This document shows positions 31,775-47,300 of a DNA stretch of 64,000 bases, in pieces (the first letter of the stretch is position 1; each line of letters opens with the position of its first letter). The stretch comes from Osedax frankpressi (lineage: Eukaryota > Annelida > Polychaeta > Sabellida > Siboglinidae): contig OZ038317.1 of NCBI GenBank assembly GCA_964035775.1, positions 4,234,474 through 4,298,473 on the forward strand. Reading direction: 5' to 3'. Position numbers and translations under genes: made by a program. The notes under the pieces are model-generated. The model was not told the origin of the DNA, did not search any database, and saw only the letters and a program-made list of their open reading frames with translations.

Positions 31775-32005
31775 CGTTCTCTCTCCCTCTCCCTCTCTCT
31801 CTCCCTCTCCCTCTCCCTCTCCCTCTCCCTCTCCCTCTCCCTCTCCCTCTCCCTCTCCCTCTCCCTCTCCATCTTCCTCTCCCTCTCCCTCTCCCTCTCC
31901 CTCTCCCTCTCCCTCTCCCTCTCTTTATCCCTCTCACTCTACCTCTCCCTATCCCCCTCTTTATCCCTCTCCTTATCCCTCTCCCTCTACCTCTCCCTCA
32001 TTATT
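31775..32005. repeat. Polypyrimidine microsatellite (CTCCCT)n
   Basis: A hexanucleotide array, uniform in the centre and degenerating to TTATCCCTCT at the right end. All pyrimidine on the plus strand, so it could form triplex (H-)DNA. Source of the SPSP frame on plus and the GRGR frame on minus; both are artefacts. Confidence 0.95.
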
Positions 32006-32082
32006 TGTAAATATAAATATAGGAAATAATAAGTGATAGTATAAGATCAATTTATTATATCTCAATTTAATAATACTGTTAG

Positions 32083-32148
<66 letters not shown>

Positions 32149-32178
32149 TATATACTAAATATATTGGTTAGTATTAAC

Positions 32179-32235
<57 letters not shown>

Positions 32236-33054
32236 AAATCAGACATCATAGGAAGTTGTTAAAGTTTAATTAAAGTTTAATTAAAGTTTAAAGAGTAGTG
32301 ATGTAAAGGTTCAAAAACTCACGTGGCGATAAAATATTATAGTTAATATTCAAAAGATTTTCGAAATTGTAAATTGAATATACAAAATCACTCTTTTTAT
32401 TCTTAAAGTCTTAAATAAAAGTCTACTAGACTTTTTATTTCAACTAAATATATTTTGTTGTAATTCTTTAAAAATGAATGTTCACAATTTCAAATAGAAT
32501 TAAATATTGATAGAATAAAATACTAATAATAATGTTTATATTTTTCAATTTAAAAATATTAAAATTCAAAATTCTCGATAGTTTCAGAATATTATAATTT
32601 AATATTCACATGTAATACGAATACGCATATATTCTATTCTACGTAAATAATTATGTTGTTAAAGTTATACTTAACGAGTTAAATTAATGTATAAAGTCAC
32701 GTGATCGTTGGCCAGGTTTTATTATACGACACCGCTACAGGTAGTAACGAATACCATATAATATATATTTAAATTAAATGCACACAGTATTAGTGGCTTG
32801 TATATATAAATGTAGAGCACCCAGTGTTCCATATATTATATATTTAAATTTATTTAATTTTACGTAATAGTGTATGCGATATTTTTTATATATATCTACT
32901 TTAATATTCAATGAATAGTAATTGTTTATTAAATAATATTGCATATATTACATCAAATTATTAATAATAGTTAAAATAAGTGTGTTTTAAGATTTAAAAA
33001 TATTTATTTTTATATATTAAAGCATATTTCATAAACATAACACCAATGTTATAC

Positions 33055-33091
<37 letters not shown>

Positions 33092-33597
33092 GTAAAGTAT
33101 ATATAAGTATATATATAATATGTAATTAAAGTATCATATTAAGTATTATTTTTAATTTAATATGAATTCTTATAGTTACTATATAAATTAGCTTATTAAT
33201 TATTTATTTATTATTTTATTATAATATATAAAACTTAGATATTTTAAGGAAATATAGTTACATAACTAATAGTTTTGCATAAGTTAATTAGGATTTTTAC
33301 TTATAAATTAATATTAAAATAATTATATATTATATAATGTTATTTTAATATTTTATAATCAGTAGATATTTTAAAATCAGTTAAACAGATAAACGAAATG
33401 GAATCAAGTAGTTGGTAAACATTGTACAGATTATTCGTTGAGATTACTTGAAAACATTTTACCAAATGAAACATTAAATATATATAATTATAGGTTCAAA
33501 TACATAATATATCTAATATACTCTTAGATAGCATTATATTATATAGTAATCAAATATAATATGGTTAATTAATATTATTAAATGCATTAATATTAAT
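32006..33597. other. AT-rich region with TA runs
   Basis: TA runs at about 32086-32150, 32188-32233 and 33056-33088. A hairpin AAATAAAAGTCT...AGACTTTTTATTT lies near 32412-32440. A GC-richer spot at 32697-32740 (CACGTGATCGTTGGCC...) flanked by AAAG and GTAGTA could be a short plus-strand exon, but no family match was seen. Confidence 0.4.
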
Positions 33598-33869
33598 ATT
33601 AGTCAAATTAGATTGATCACGTGATTTGATTTGTAAGAAATTAAGCTGATTCAGTTCATCTTAATCAATACATTACACTGCATAACAATAGCATTAGGTA
33701 ATATTAATCAAATATTTAAAACAGCTGTATATATACAATTATAATTAATAATTTAATAAAATTGTATTATTATAATTATAATATAATTACTATTGTTATG
33801 CAGTTAAGTAAACTGAATCAGCTAAATTTCTTATAAATATAATCACGTGATCACTCTAATTTGACTAAT
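33598..33869. mobile_element. Foldback / MITE-like element with long inverted ends
   Basis: The ends are inverted copies. 33598-33691 begins ATTAGTCAAATTAG.TGATCACGTGAT and runs to CTGCATAACAATAG. 33790-33869 is its complement, with scattered mismatches and a 14-base length difference. About 98 AT-rich bases lie between. No ORF, so it would be non-autonomous. No clean target-site duplication was seen, and the superfamily is not assigned. Confidence 0.75.
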
Positions 33870-33929
33870 TATTTACCGTATTGCATATATGATATTATTA
33901 TAATTATAACACGCGTACACAATTACACT

Positions 33930-34258
33930 CGTATATGTGTGTTTATATCCTTTATATGTGTATTTATATGTGTATATATGTATGTGTATATTTGTATGAG
34001 TATATTTATATGTGTATATTTGTATGTTTATATATGTATATCTGTATATTTATATGTGTATATTTGTATGTTTATATCTGTATATCTGTATGTTTATATC
34101 TGTATATCTTTATGTTTATATATGTATATTTGTATGTTTATATCTGTATATATGTGTATTTATATGTGTATATTTGTATGTTTATATGTGTATATCTGTG
34201 TATTTATATGTGTATATTTGTATGTTTATGTTTGTATATCTGTGTATTTATATGTTAT
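33930..34258. repeat. TATATGTGTATATTTGTATG-type minisatellite
   Basis: Irregular tandem array of TATTTATATGTGTA and TATTTGTATGTT blocks. Three overlapping plus-strand frames (up to 142 codons, rich in Y, I, C and V) are translations of this array. Confidence 0.9.
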
Positions 34259-35035
34259 ATTAAAGAGAAATAAGAGAATATTCAAATAGTCAGTTTGAAG
34301 TTTAAAAATAAATGTATTCATCTTAGAAAAGTTGTAATCGAATAATTAGTCAGAATAACAATTCTTCTGGTTATTAAACTTTTGTAGTAGATTTTGAGGA
34401 ATATACGCACTTTATGAAACCACCCAATATGTAGTACGGCAATAACTCGATACTAGTCTACGATGATGATATATCTGCTTGAATATTATATTTACTTTGT
34501 TCAGGATAAGAATTACACACGCAAATCAATAGTTGTATTTAACAGTATTCAAGAGATTCACTAGAGACGATTTTGATATGCGATTTTCAACCAAAATTTA
34601 AATATTTTGTTAATGTAATTTTATAATATTTCTACTTTGATCTAAATATATAAATATATATATATATATATTATTATTCAATAGTATTTAAATTAGTATG
34701 GCTTATATTTATTATAATAAATATCTATATATTATATATATATATTGTTATATATATTTATTATAATTATTATTATTGTATATTATAAGTATAAATATAT
34801 ATTATTACGCCTCTATAGTAGATATATATGTTGTTGTTTGATATTTTACAAATTTATATATATTGAAAAATTAAGTATTGAACTTTTTTATACTTAATAA
34901 CATTTAAGATATTTCAAAATAATGTTCTTTGTGGACATTTTATGTTAATCTGAATAAATAATCATTTAAAACGAATACTTATATATTTATAATGATTATT
35001 TAAATTGTATTTCTTGTACTTATAATGAGTTGCCG

Positions 35036-35036
<1 letters not shown>
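34259..35036. other. AT-rich region with weak exon candidates
   Basis: Plus strand: TTTTGTAG then DFEEYTHFMKPPN and GTAGTA (about 34389-34430), and TTGTTCAG then DKNYTRKSIVVFNSIQEIH and TAG (about 34504-34563). Their phases do not join. The minus strand is also open over 34320-34455. Not assigned to a gene. Confidence 0.25.
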
Positions 35037-35082
<46 letters not shown>

Positions 35083-35083
35083 C

Positions 35084-35134
<51 letters not shown>

Positions 35135-35190
35135 ATGTATACACATATATATACGTATATAAACATATATATATATATATATATACTGTT
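35037..35190. repeat. TA dinucleotide run, interrupted
   Basis: Long TA runs broken by CATACG and TGTATACACA. A nearby minus-strand 60-residue frame is an artefact. Confidence 0.93.
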
Positions 35191-35252
35191 ATATAACACG
35201 TAGTTTGACAAACGAATATCGTGTTATCAAAAATTCAAGCACGTTACGATTC

Positions 35253-35412
35253 CTATACAATGTACAATGTACATTGTACATTGTACATTGTACACTGTGT
35301 TCCTATACGATGTATTATATATATTGTATTCCCATATCATGTTCAAAGTATAATGTACATTGTATTCCTATACGATGTTTAATGTGGATTGTACATTAAA
35401 CATCGTATAGGA
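35253..35412. repeat. TGTACAATGTAC repeats with a 19-bp-arm hairpin
   Basis: A short array related to the one at 790-1150. It is followed by CCTATACGATGT-type repeats that end in a hairpin: arms 35367-35385 and 35393-35411 are perfectly complementary over 19 bases with a 7-base loop. Confidence 0.9.
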
Positions 35413-35552
35413 AGTACATTGTACATTGTAAATCCATCAGGCATAATTGTACCTTGAGTTAGATGGACTGTGAATTTAGATATAGATTTCGCCCAGCATT
35501 TGTTAATCCAAAATGATAAATACACAAACCATTCTAGAATATATAAAGCATG
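35413..35552. other. Unique sequence before the satellite
   Basis: Somewhat GC-richer. The minus strand is open over much of it (WINKCWAKSISKFTVHLTQG then TIMPDGF), continuing into the hairpin. A transposon-derived fragment is possible. No firm call. Confidence 0.25.
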
Positions 35553-37562
35553 CTAAACATACTAAATAGTATAAATAATAAACATTACATATTTGGTAAT
35601 TGACACCATATACTATGTTATAATATTAACTAAATAGTATAAATAATAAACATTACATATTTGGTAATAGATACCATATACTATGTTATTATATTAATTA
35701 AATAGTATAAATAATAAACATTACATATTTGGTAATATACACCATATACTATGTTATTATATTAATTAAATAGTATAAATAATAAACATTACATATTTTA
35801 TAATATACACCATATATGTTATTATATTAATTAAATAGTATAAATAATAAACATTACATATTTTGTAATATACACCATATATGTTATTATATTAATTAAA
35901 TAGTATAAATAATAAACATTACATATTTTGTAATAGACACCATATACTATGTTATTATATTAATTAAATAGTATAAATAATAAACATTACATATTTGGTA
36001 ATAGATACCATATACTATGTTATTATATTAATTAAATAGTATAAATAATAAACATTACATATTTGCTAATAGACACCATATACTATGTTATTATATTAAT
36101 TAAATAGTATAAATAATAAACATTACATATTTGGTAATAGACACCATATACTATGTTATTATATTAATTAAATAGTATAAATAATAAACATTACATATTT
36201 GCTAATTGACACCATATACTATGTTATTATATTAATTAAATAGTATAAATAATAAACATTACATATTTGGTAAATGACACCATATACTATGTTATTATAT
36301 TAATTAAATAGTATAAATAATAAACATTACATATTTGGTAATAGACACCATATACTAAGTTATTATATTAATTAAATAATAAACATTACATATTTGGTAA
36401 TAGAAACTATATACTATGTTATTATATTAATTAAATAATATAAATAATAAACATTACATATTTTGTAATATACACCATATACTATGTTATTATATTAATT
36501 AAATAGTATAAATAATAAACATTACATATTTGGTAATAGACACCATATATGTTATTATATTAATTAAATAGTATAAATAATAAACATTACATCTTTGGTA
36601 ATTGACACCATATACTATGTTATTATATTAATTAAATAGTATAAATAATAAACATTACATATTTGGTAATAGACACCATATATGTTATTATATTAATTAA
36701 ATAGTATAAATAATAAACATTACATATTTTGTAATAGACACCATATACTATGTTATTATATTAATTAAATAGTATAAATAATAAACATTACATATTTGGT
36801 AATTGACACCATATATTATGTTATTATATTAATTAAATAGTATAAATAATAAACATTACATATTTTGTAATAGACACCATATACTATGTTATTATATTAA
36901 TTAAATAGTATAAATAATAAACATTACATATTTTGTAATATACACCATATATGTTATTATATTAATTAAATAGTATAAATAATAAACATTACATATTTTG
37001 TAATAGACACCATATATGTTATTATATTAATTAAATAGTATAAATAAAAACATTACATATTTTGTAATATACACCATATATGTTATTATATTAATTAAAT
37101 AGTATAAATAATAAACATTACATATTTTGTAATAGACACCATATACTATGTTATTATATTAATTAAATAGTATAAATAATAAACATTACATATTTGGTAA
37201 TAGACACCATATACTATGTTATTATATTAATTAAATAGTATAAATAATAAACATTACATATTTTATAATATACACCGTATATCTTATTATATTAATTAAA
37301 TAGTATAAATAATAAACATTACATATTTTGTAATATACACCATATATGTTATTATATTAATTAAATAGTATAAATAATAAACATTACATATTTTGTAATA
37401 GACATCATATACTATGTTATTATATTAATTAAATAATAAACATTACATATTTGGTAATAGAAACTATATACTATGTTATTATATTAATTAAATAATATAA
37501 ATAATAAACATTACATATTTTGTAATAGACACCATATACTATGTTATTATATTAATTAAATA

Positions 37563-37612
37563 GAAACTATATACTATATTATATATATATTAATATATAC
37601 TATATTAATTAA
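37563..37612. repeat. Marker insertion in the satellite, copy 1 of 3
   Basis: GAAACTATATACTATATTAT followed by ATATATATTAATATATAC interrupts the 68-bp register. The same interruption recurs at 39471 and 44340, tagging duplicated blocks. Confidence 0.9.
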
Positions 37613-39470
37613 ATAGTATAAATAATAAACATTACATCTTTGGTAATTGACACCATATACTGTGTTATTATATTAATTAAATATTATAAATAATAAACAT
37701 TACATATTTGGTAATAGATACCATATACTATGTTATTATATTAATTAAATAGTATAAATAATAAACATTACATATTTGGTAATAGACACCATATACTATG
37801 TTATTATATTAATTAAATAGTATAAATAATAAACATTACATATTTTATAATATACACCATATATGTTATTATATTAATTAAATAGTATAAATAATAAACA
37901 TTACATATTTTGTAATATACACCATATATGTTATTATATTAATTAAATAGTATAAATAATAAACATTACATATTTGGTAATAGACACCATATACTATGTT
38001 ATTATATTAATTAAATAGTATAAATAATAAACATTACATATTTGGTAAATGACACCATATACTATGTTATTATATTAATTAAATAGTATAAATAATAAAC
38101 ATTACATATTTGGTAATAGACACCATATACTATGTTATTATATTAATTAAATAATAAACATTACATATTTGGTAATAGAAACTATATACTATGTTATTAT
38201 ATTAATTAAATAATATAAATAATAAACATTACATATTTTGTAATAGACACCATATACTATGTTATTATATTAATTAAATAGTATAAATAATAAACATTAC
38301 ATATTTGGTAATAGACACCATATATGTTATTATATTAATTAAATAGTATAAATAATAAACATTACATATTTTGTAATATACACCATATACTATGTTATTA
38401 TATTAATTAAATAGTATAAATAATAAACATTACATATTTGGTAATAGACACCATATATGTTATTATATTAATTAAATAGTATAAATAATAAACATTACAT
38501 CTTTGGTAATTGACACCATATACTATGTTATTATATTAATTAAATAGTATAAATAATAAACATTACATATTTGGTAATAGACACCATATATGTTATTATA
38601 TTAATTAAATAGTATAAATAATAAACATTACATATTTTGTAATAGACACCATATACTATGTTATTATATTAATTAAATAGTATAAATAATAAACATTACA
38701 TATTTGGTAATTGACACCATATATTATGTTATTATATTAATTAAATAGTATAAATAATAAACATTACATATTTTGTAATAGACACCATATACTATGTTAT
38801 TATATTAATTAAATAGTATAAATAATACACATTACATATTTTGTAATATACACCATATATGTTATTATATTAATTAAATAGTATAAATAATAAACATTAC
38901 ATATTTTGTAATAGACACCATATATGTTATTATATTAATTAAATAGTATAAATAAAAACATTACATATTTTGTAATATACACCATATATGTTATTATATT
39001 AATTAAATAGTATAAATAATAAACATTACATATTTTGTAATAGACACCATATACTATGTTATTATATTAATTAAATAGTATAAATAATAAACATTACATA
39101 TTTGGTAATAGACACCATATACTATGTTATTATATTAATTAAATAGTATAAATAATAAACATTACATATTTTATAATATACACCGTATATCTTATTATAT
39201 TAATTAAATAGTATAAATAATAAACATTACATATTTTGTAATATACACCATATATGTTATTATATTAATTAAATAGTATAAATAATAAACATTACATATT
39301 TTGTAATAGACATCATATACTATGTTATTATATTAATTAAATAATAAACATTACATATTTGGTAATAGAAACTATATACTATGTTATTATATTAATTAAA
39401 TAATATAAATAATAAACATTACATATTTTGTAATAGACACCATATACTATGTTATTATATTAATTAAATA

Positions 39471-39520
39471 GAAACTATATACTATATTATATATATATTA
39501 ATATATACTATATTAATTAA
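39471..39520. repeat. Marker insertion in the satellite, copy 2 of 3
   Basis: Same interruption as at 37563, 1,908 bp downstream. Flanking variant order on both sides also repeats. Confidence 0.9.
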
Positions 39521-42500
39521 ATAGTATAAATAATAAACATTACATCTTTGGTAATTGACACCATATACTGTGTTATTATATTAATTAAATATTATAAATA
39601 ATAAACATTACATATTTGGTAATAGATACCATATACTATGTTATTATATTAATTAAATAGTATAAATAATAAACATTACATATTTGGTAATATACACCAT
39701 ATACTATGTTATTATATTAATTAAATAGTATAAATAATAAACATTACATATTTTATAATATACACCATATATGTTATTATATTAATTAAATAGTATAAAT
39801 AATAAACATTACATATTTTGTAATATACACCATATATGTTATTATATTAATTAAATAGTATAAATAATAAACATTACATATTTGGTAATAGACACCATAT
39901 ACTATGTTATTATATTAATTAAATAGTATAAATAATAAACATTACATATTTGGTAAATGACACCATATACTATGTTATTATATTAATTAAATAGTATAAA
40001 TAATAAACATTACATATTTGGTAATAGACACCATATACTATGTTATTATATTAATTAAATAATAAACATTACATATTTGGTAATAGAAACTATATACTAT
40101 GTTATTATATTAATTAAATAATATAAATAATAAACATTACATATTTTGTAATAGACACCATATACTATGTTATTATATTAATTAAATAGTATAAATAATA
40201 AACATTACATATTTGGTAATAGACACCATATATGTTATTATATTAATTAAATAGTATAAATAATAAACATTACATCTTTGGTAATTGACACCATATACTA
40301 TGTTATTATATTAATTAAATAGTATAAATAATAAACATTACATATTTGGTAATTGACACCATATATTATGTTATTATATTAATTAAATAGTATAAATAAT
40401 AAACATTACATATTTTGTAATAGACACCATATACTATGTTATTATATTAATTAAATAGTATAAATAATAAACATTACATATTTTATAATATACACCATAT
40501 ATGTTATTATATTAATTAAATAGTATAAATAATAAACATTACATATTTTGTAATATACACCATATATGTTATTATATTAATTAAATAGTATAAATAATAA
40601 ACATTACATATTTTGTAATAGACACCATATATATTATTATATTAATTAAATAGTATAAATAAAAACATTACATATTTTGTAATATACACCATATATGTTA
40701 TTATATTAATTAAATAGTATAAATAATAAACATTACATATTTTGTAATAGACACCATATACTATGTTATTATATTAATTAAATAGTATAAATAATAAACA
40801 TTACATGTTTGGTAATAGACACCATATACTATGTTATTATATTAATTTAATAGTATAAATAATAAACATTACATATTTTATAATATACACCGTATATGTT
40901 ATTATATTAATTAAATAGTATAAATAATAAACATTACATATTTTGTAATATACACCATATATGTTATTATATTAATTAAATAGTATAAATAATAAACATT
41001 ACATATTTTGTAATAGACACCACATATGTTATTATATTAATTAAATAGTATAAATAATAAACATTACATATTTTGTAATATACACCATATATGTTATTAT
41101 ATTAATTAAATAGTATAAATAATAAACATTACATATTTGGTAATTGACACCATATACTATGTTATTATATTAATTAAATTGTATAAATAATAAACATTAC
41201 ATTTTTGGTAATATACACCATATACTATGTAATTATATTAATTAAATAGTATAAATAATAAACATTACATATTTTTTTTAATAGACATCATTTACTATGT
41301 TATTATATTAATTAAATAGTATAAATAATAAACATTACATATTTGGTAATAGACACCATATACTATGTTATTATATTAATTAAATAGTATAAATAATAAA
41401 CATTAAATATTTGGTAATAGACACCATATACTATGTTATTATATTAATTAAATAGTATAAATAATAAACATTACATATTTGGTAATAGGCACCATATGCT
41501 ATGTTATTATATTAATTAAATAGTATAAATAATAAACATTACATATTTGGTAATAGACACCATATACTATGTTATTATATTAATTAAATAGTATAAATAA
41601 TAAACATTACATATTTGGTAATAGACACCATATACTATGTTATTATATTAATTAAATAGTATAAATAATAAACATTACATATTTGGTAATATACACCAAA
41701 TACTATGTTATTATATTAATTAAATAGTATAAATAATAAACATTACATATTTGCTAATTGACACCATATACTATGTTATTATATTAATTAAATAGTATAA
41801 ATACTAAACATTACATATTTGGTAAATGACACCATATACTATGTTATTATATTAATTAAATAGTATAAATAATAAACATTACATATTTGGTAATAGACAC
41901 CATATACTATGTTATTATATTAATTAAATAATAAACATTACATATTTGGTAATAGAAACTATATACTATGTTATTATATTAATTAAATAATATAAATAAT
42001 AAACATTACATATTTTGTAATAGATACCATATACTATGTTATTATATTAATTAAATAGTATAAATAATAAACATTACATATTTGGTAATAGACACCATAT
42101 ACTATGTTATTATATTAATTAAATAGTATAAATAATAAACATTACATATTTGGTAATAGACACCATATATGTTATTATATTAATTAAATAGTATAAATAA
42201 TAAACATTACATCTTTGGTAATTGACACCATATACTATGTTATTATATTAATTAAATAGTATAAATAATAAACATTACATATTTGGTAATTGACACCATA
42301 TATTATGTTATTATATTAATTAAATAGTATAAATAATAAACATTACATATTTTGTAATAGACACCATATACTATGTTATTATATTATTTAAATAGTATAA
42401 ATAATAAACATTACATATTTGGCAATAGACACCATATACTATGTTATTATATTAATTAAATAATAAACATTACATATTTGGTAATAGAAACTATATACTA

Positions 42501-44339
42501 TGTTATTATATTAATTAAATAATATAAATAATAAACATTACATATTTGGTAATAGACACCATATACTATGTTATTATATTAATTAAATAGTATAAATAAT
42601 AAACATTACATATTTGGTAATAGACACCATATACTATGTTATTATATTAATTAAATAGTATAAATAATAAACATTAAATATTTGGTAATAGACACCATAT
42701 ACTATGTTATTATATTAATTAAATAGTATAAATAATAAACATTACATATTTGGTAATAGACACCATTTACTATGTTATTATATTAATTAAATAGTATAAA
42801 TAATAAACATTACATATTTGGTAATAGACACCATATACTATGTTATTATATTAATTAAATAGTATAAATAATAAACATTACATATTTGCTAATTGACACC
42901 ATATACTATGTTATTATATTAATTAAATAGTATAAATAATAAACATTACATATTTGGTAATAGACACCATATACTATGTTATTATATTAATTAAATAGTA
43001 TAAATAATAAACATTACATATTTGCTAATTGAAACCATATACTATGTTATTATATTAATTAAATAGTATAAATAATAAACATTAACTATTTGGTAATAGA
43101 CACCATATACTATGTTATTATATTAATTAAATAGTATAAATAATAAACATTACATATTTGGTAATAGACACCATATACTATGTTATTATATTAATTAAAT
43201 AGTATAAATAATAAACATTAAATATTTGGTAATAGACACCATATACTATGTTATTATATTAATTAAATAGTATAAATAATAAACATTACATATTTGGTAA
43301 TAGACACCATATACTATGTTATTATATTAATTAAATAGTATAAATAATAAACATTACATATTTGGTAATAGACACCATATACTATGTTATTATATTAATT
43401 AAATAGTATAAATAATAAACATTACATATTTGCTAATTGACACCATATACTATGTTATTATATTAATTAAATAGTATCAATAATGAACATTACATATTTG
43501 GTAATAGACACCATATATTATGTTATTATATTAATTAAATAGTATAAATAATAAACATTACATATTTTATAATATACACCATATATGTTATTATATTAAT
43601 TAAATAGTATAAATAATAAACATTACATATTTTGTAATATACACCATATATGTTATTATATTAATTAAATAGTATAAATAATAAACATTACATATTTTGT
43701 AATAGACACCATATACTATGTTATTATATTAATTAAATAGTATAAATAATAAACATTACATATTTGGTAATAGGCACCATATACTATGTTATTATATTAA
43801 TTAAATAGTATAAATAATAAACATTACATATTTGCTAATTGACACCATATACTATGTTATTATATTAATTAAATAGTATAAATAATAAACATTACATATT
43901 TGGTAATAGACACCATATACTATGTTATTATATTAATTAAATAGTATAAATAATAAACATTACATATTTGGTAATAGACACCATATACTATGTTATTATA
44001 TTAATTAAATAGTATAAATAATAAACATTACATATTTGGTAATAGACACCATATACTATGTTATTATATTAATTAAATAATATAAATAATAAACATTACA
44101 TATTTTGTAATATACACCATATATGTTATTATATTAATTAAATAGTATAAATAATAAACATTACATATTTTGTAATAGACACCATATACTATGTTATTAT
44201 ATTAATTAAATAATAAACATTACATATTTGGTAATAGAAACTATATACTATGTTATTATATTAATTAAATAATATAAATAATAAACATTACATATTTTGT
44301 AATAGACACCATATACTATGTTATTATATTAATTAAATA

Positions 44340-44389
44340 GAAACTATATACTATATTATATATATATTAATATATACTATATTAATTAA
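44340..44389. repeat. Marker insertion in the satellite, copy 3 of 3
   Basis: Third copy of the interruption, 4,869 bp after the second. Confidence 0.9.
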
Positions 44390-47300
44390 ATAGTATAAAT
44401 AATAAACATTACATATTTGGTAATTGACACCATATACTGTGTTATTATATTAATTAAATAGTATAAATAATAAACATTACATATTTGGTAATAGATACCA
44501 TATACTATGTTATTATATTAATTAAATAGTATAAATAATAAACATTACATATTTGGTAATAGACACCATATACTATGTTATTATATTAATTAAATAGTAT
44601 AAATAATAAACATTACATATTTTATAATATACACCATATATGTTATTATATTAATTAAATAGTATAAATAATAAACATTACATATTTTGTAATATACACC
44701 ATATATGTTATTATATTAATTAAATAGTATAAATAATAAACATTACATATTTTGTAATAGACACCATATACTATGTTTTTATATTAATTAAATAGTATAA
44801 ATAATAAACATTACATATTTGGTAATAGACACCATATACTATGTTATTATATTAATTAAATAGTATAAATAATAAACATTACATATTTGGTAATAGACAC
44901 CATATACTATGTTATTATATTAATTAAATAGTATAAATAATAAACATTACATATTTGCTAATAGACACCATATACTATGTTATTATATTAATTAAATAGT
45001 ATAAATAATAAACATTACATATTTGGTAATAGACACCATATACTATGTTATTATATTAATTAAATACTATAAATAATAAACATTACATATTTGCTAATTG
45101 ACACCATATACTATGTTATTATATTAATTAAATAGTATAAATAATAAACATTACATATTTGGTAAATGACACCATATACTATGTTATTATATTAATTAAA
45201 TAGTATAAATAATAAACATTACATATTTGGTAATAGACACCATATACTATGTTATTATATTAATTAAATAATAAACATTACATATTTGGTAATAGACACC
45301 ATATACTATGTTATTATATTAATTAAATAGTATAAATAATAAACATTACATATTTGGTAATAGACACCATATACTATGTTATTATATTAATTAAATAGTA
45401 TAAATAATAAACATTACATATTTGCTAATTGACACCATATACTATGTTATTATATTAATTAAATAGTATAAATAATAAACATTAACTATTTGGTAATATA
45501 CACCATATACTATGTTATTATATTAATTAAATAGTATAAATAATAAACATTACATATTTGGTAATAGACACCATATACTATGTTATTATATTAATTAAAT
45601 AGTATAAATAATAAACATTAAATATTTGGTAATAGACACTATATACTATGTTATTATATTAATTAAATAGTATAAATAATAAACATTACATTTTTGGTAA
45701 TAGACACCATATGCTATGTTATTATATTAATTAAATAGTATAAATAATAAACATTACATATTTGGTAATAGACACCATATACTATGTTATTATATTAATT
45801 AAATAGTATAAATAATAAACATTACATTTTTGGTAATAGACACCATATGCTATGTTATTATATTAATTAAATAGTATAAATAATAAACATTACATATTTG
45901 GAAATAGACACCAAATACTATGTTATTATATTAATTAAATAGTATAAATAATAAACATTACATATTTGCTAATTGACACCATATACTATGTTATTATATT
46001 AATTAAATAGTATAAATACTAAACATTACATATTTGGTAAATGACACCATATACTATGTTATTATATTAATTAAATAGTATAAATAATAAACATTACATA
46101 TTTGGTAATAGACACCATATACTATGTTATTATATTAATTAAATAATAAACATTACATATTTGGTAATAGAAACTATATACTATGTTATTATATTAATTA
46201 AATAATATAAATAATAAACATTACATATTTTGTAATAGACACCACATATGTTATTATATTAATTAAATAGTATAAATAATAAACATTACATATTTGGTAA
46301 TTGACACCATATACTATGTTATTATATTAATTAAATAGTATAAATAATAAACATTACATTTTTGGTAATATGCACCATATACTATGTTATTATATTAATT
46401 AAATAATATAAATATAAACATTACATTTTTGGTAATAGACACCATATACTATGTTATTATATTAATTAAATAGTATAAATAATAAACATTAAATATTTGT
46501 TAATAGACACCATATATTATGTTATTATATTAATTAAATAGTATAAATAATAAACATTACATATTTTGTAATATACATCATATACTATGTTATTATATTA
46601 ATTAAATTGTATAAATAATAAACATTACATTTTTGGTAATAGACACCATATACTATGTTATTATATTAATTAAATAGTATAAATAATAAACATTACATAT
46701 TTGTTAATAGACATCATTTACTATGTTATTATATTAATTAAATAGTATAAATAATAAACATTAAATATTTGGTAATAGACACCATATACTATGTTATTAT
46801 ATTAATTAAATAGTATAAATAATAAACATTACATATTTGGTAATAGACACCATATACTATGTTATTATGTTAATTAAATAGTATAAATAAGACACCATAT
46901 ACTATATTATTATATTAATTAAATAGTATAAATAATAAACATTACATATTTTGTAATATACACCATATATGTTATTATATTAATTAAATAGTATAAATAA
47001 TAAACATTACATATTTTGTAATAGACACCATATACTATGTTATTATATTAATTAAATAGTATAAATAATAAACATTACATTTTTGGTAATATGCACTATA
47101 TACTATGTAATTATATTAATTAAATAGTATAAATAATAAACATTACATTTTTGGTAATAGACACCATATACTATGTTATTATATTAATTAAATAGTATAA
47201 ATAATAAACATTACATATTTGTTAATAGACATCATTTACTATGTTATTATATTAATTAAATAGTATAAATAATAAACATTAACTATTTGGTAATAGACAC

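Noticed and set aside
31734-31937. GRGR-repeat minus-strand frame resembling an RG-rich RNA-binding tail
   Set aside because: Translation of the CTCCCT microsatellite; no unique domain attached.
33861-34289. Three overlapping frames rich in Y, I, C and V
   Set aside because: Low-complexity translations of the TATATGTGTA minisatellite in all three plus frames.
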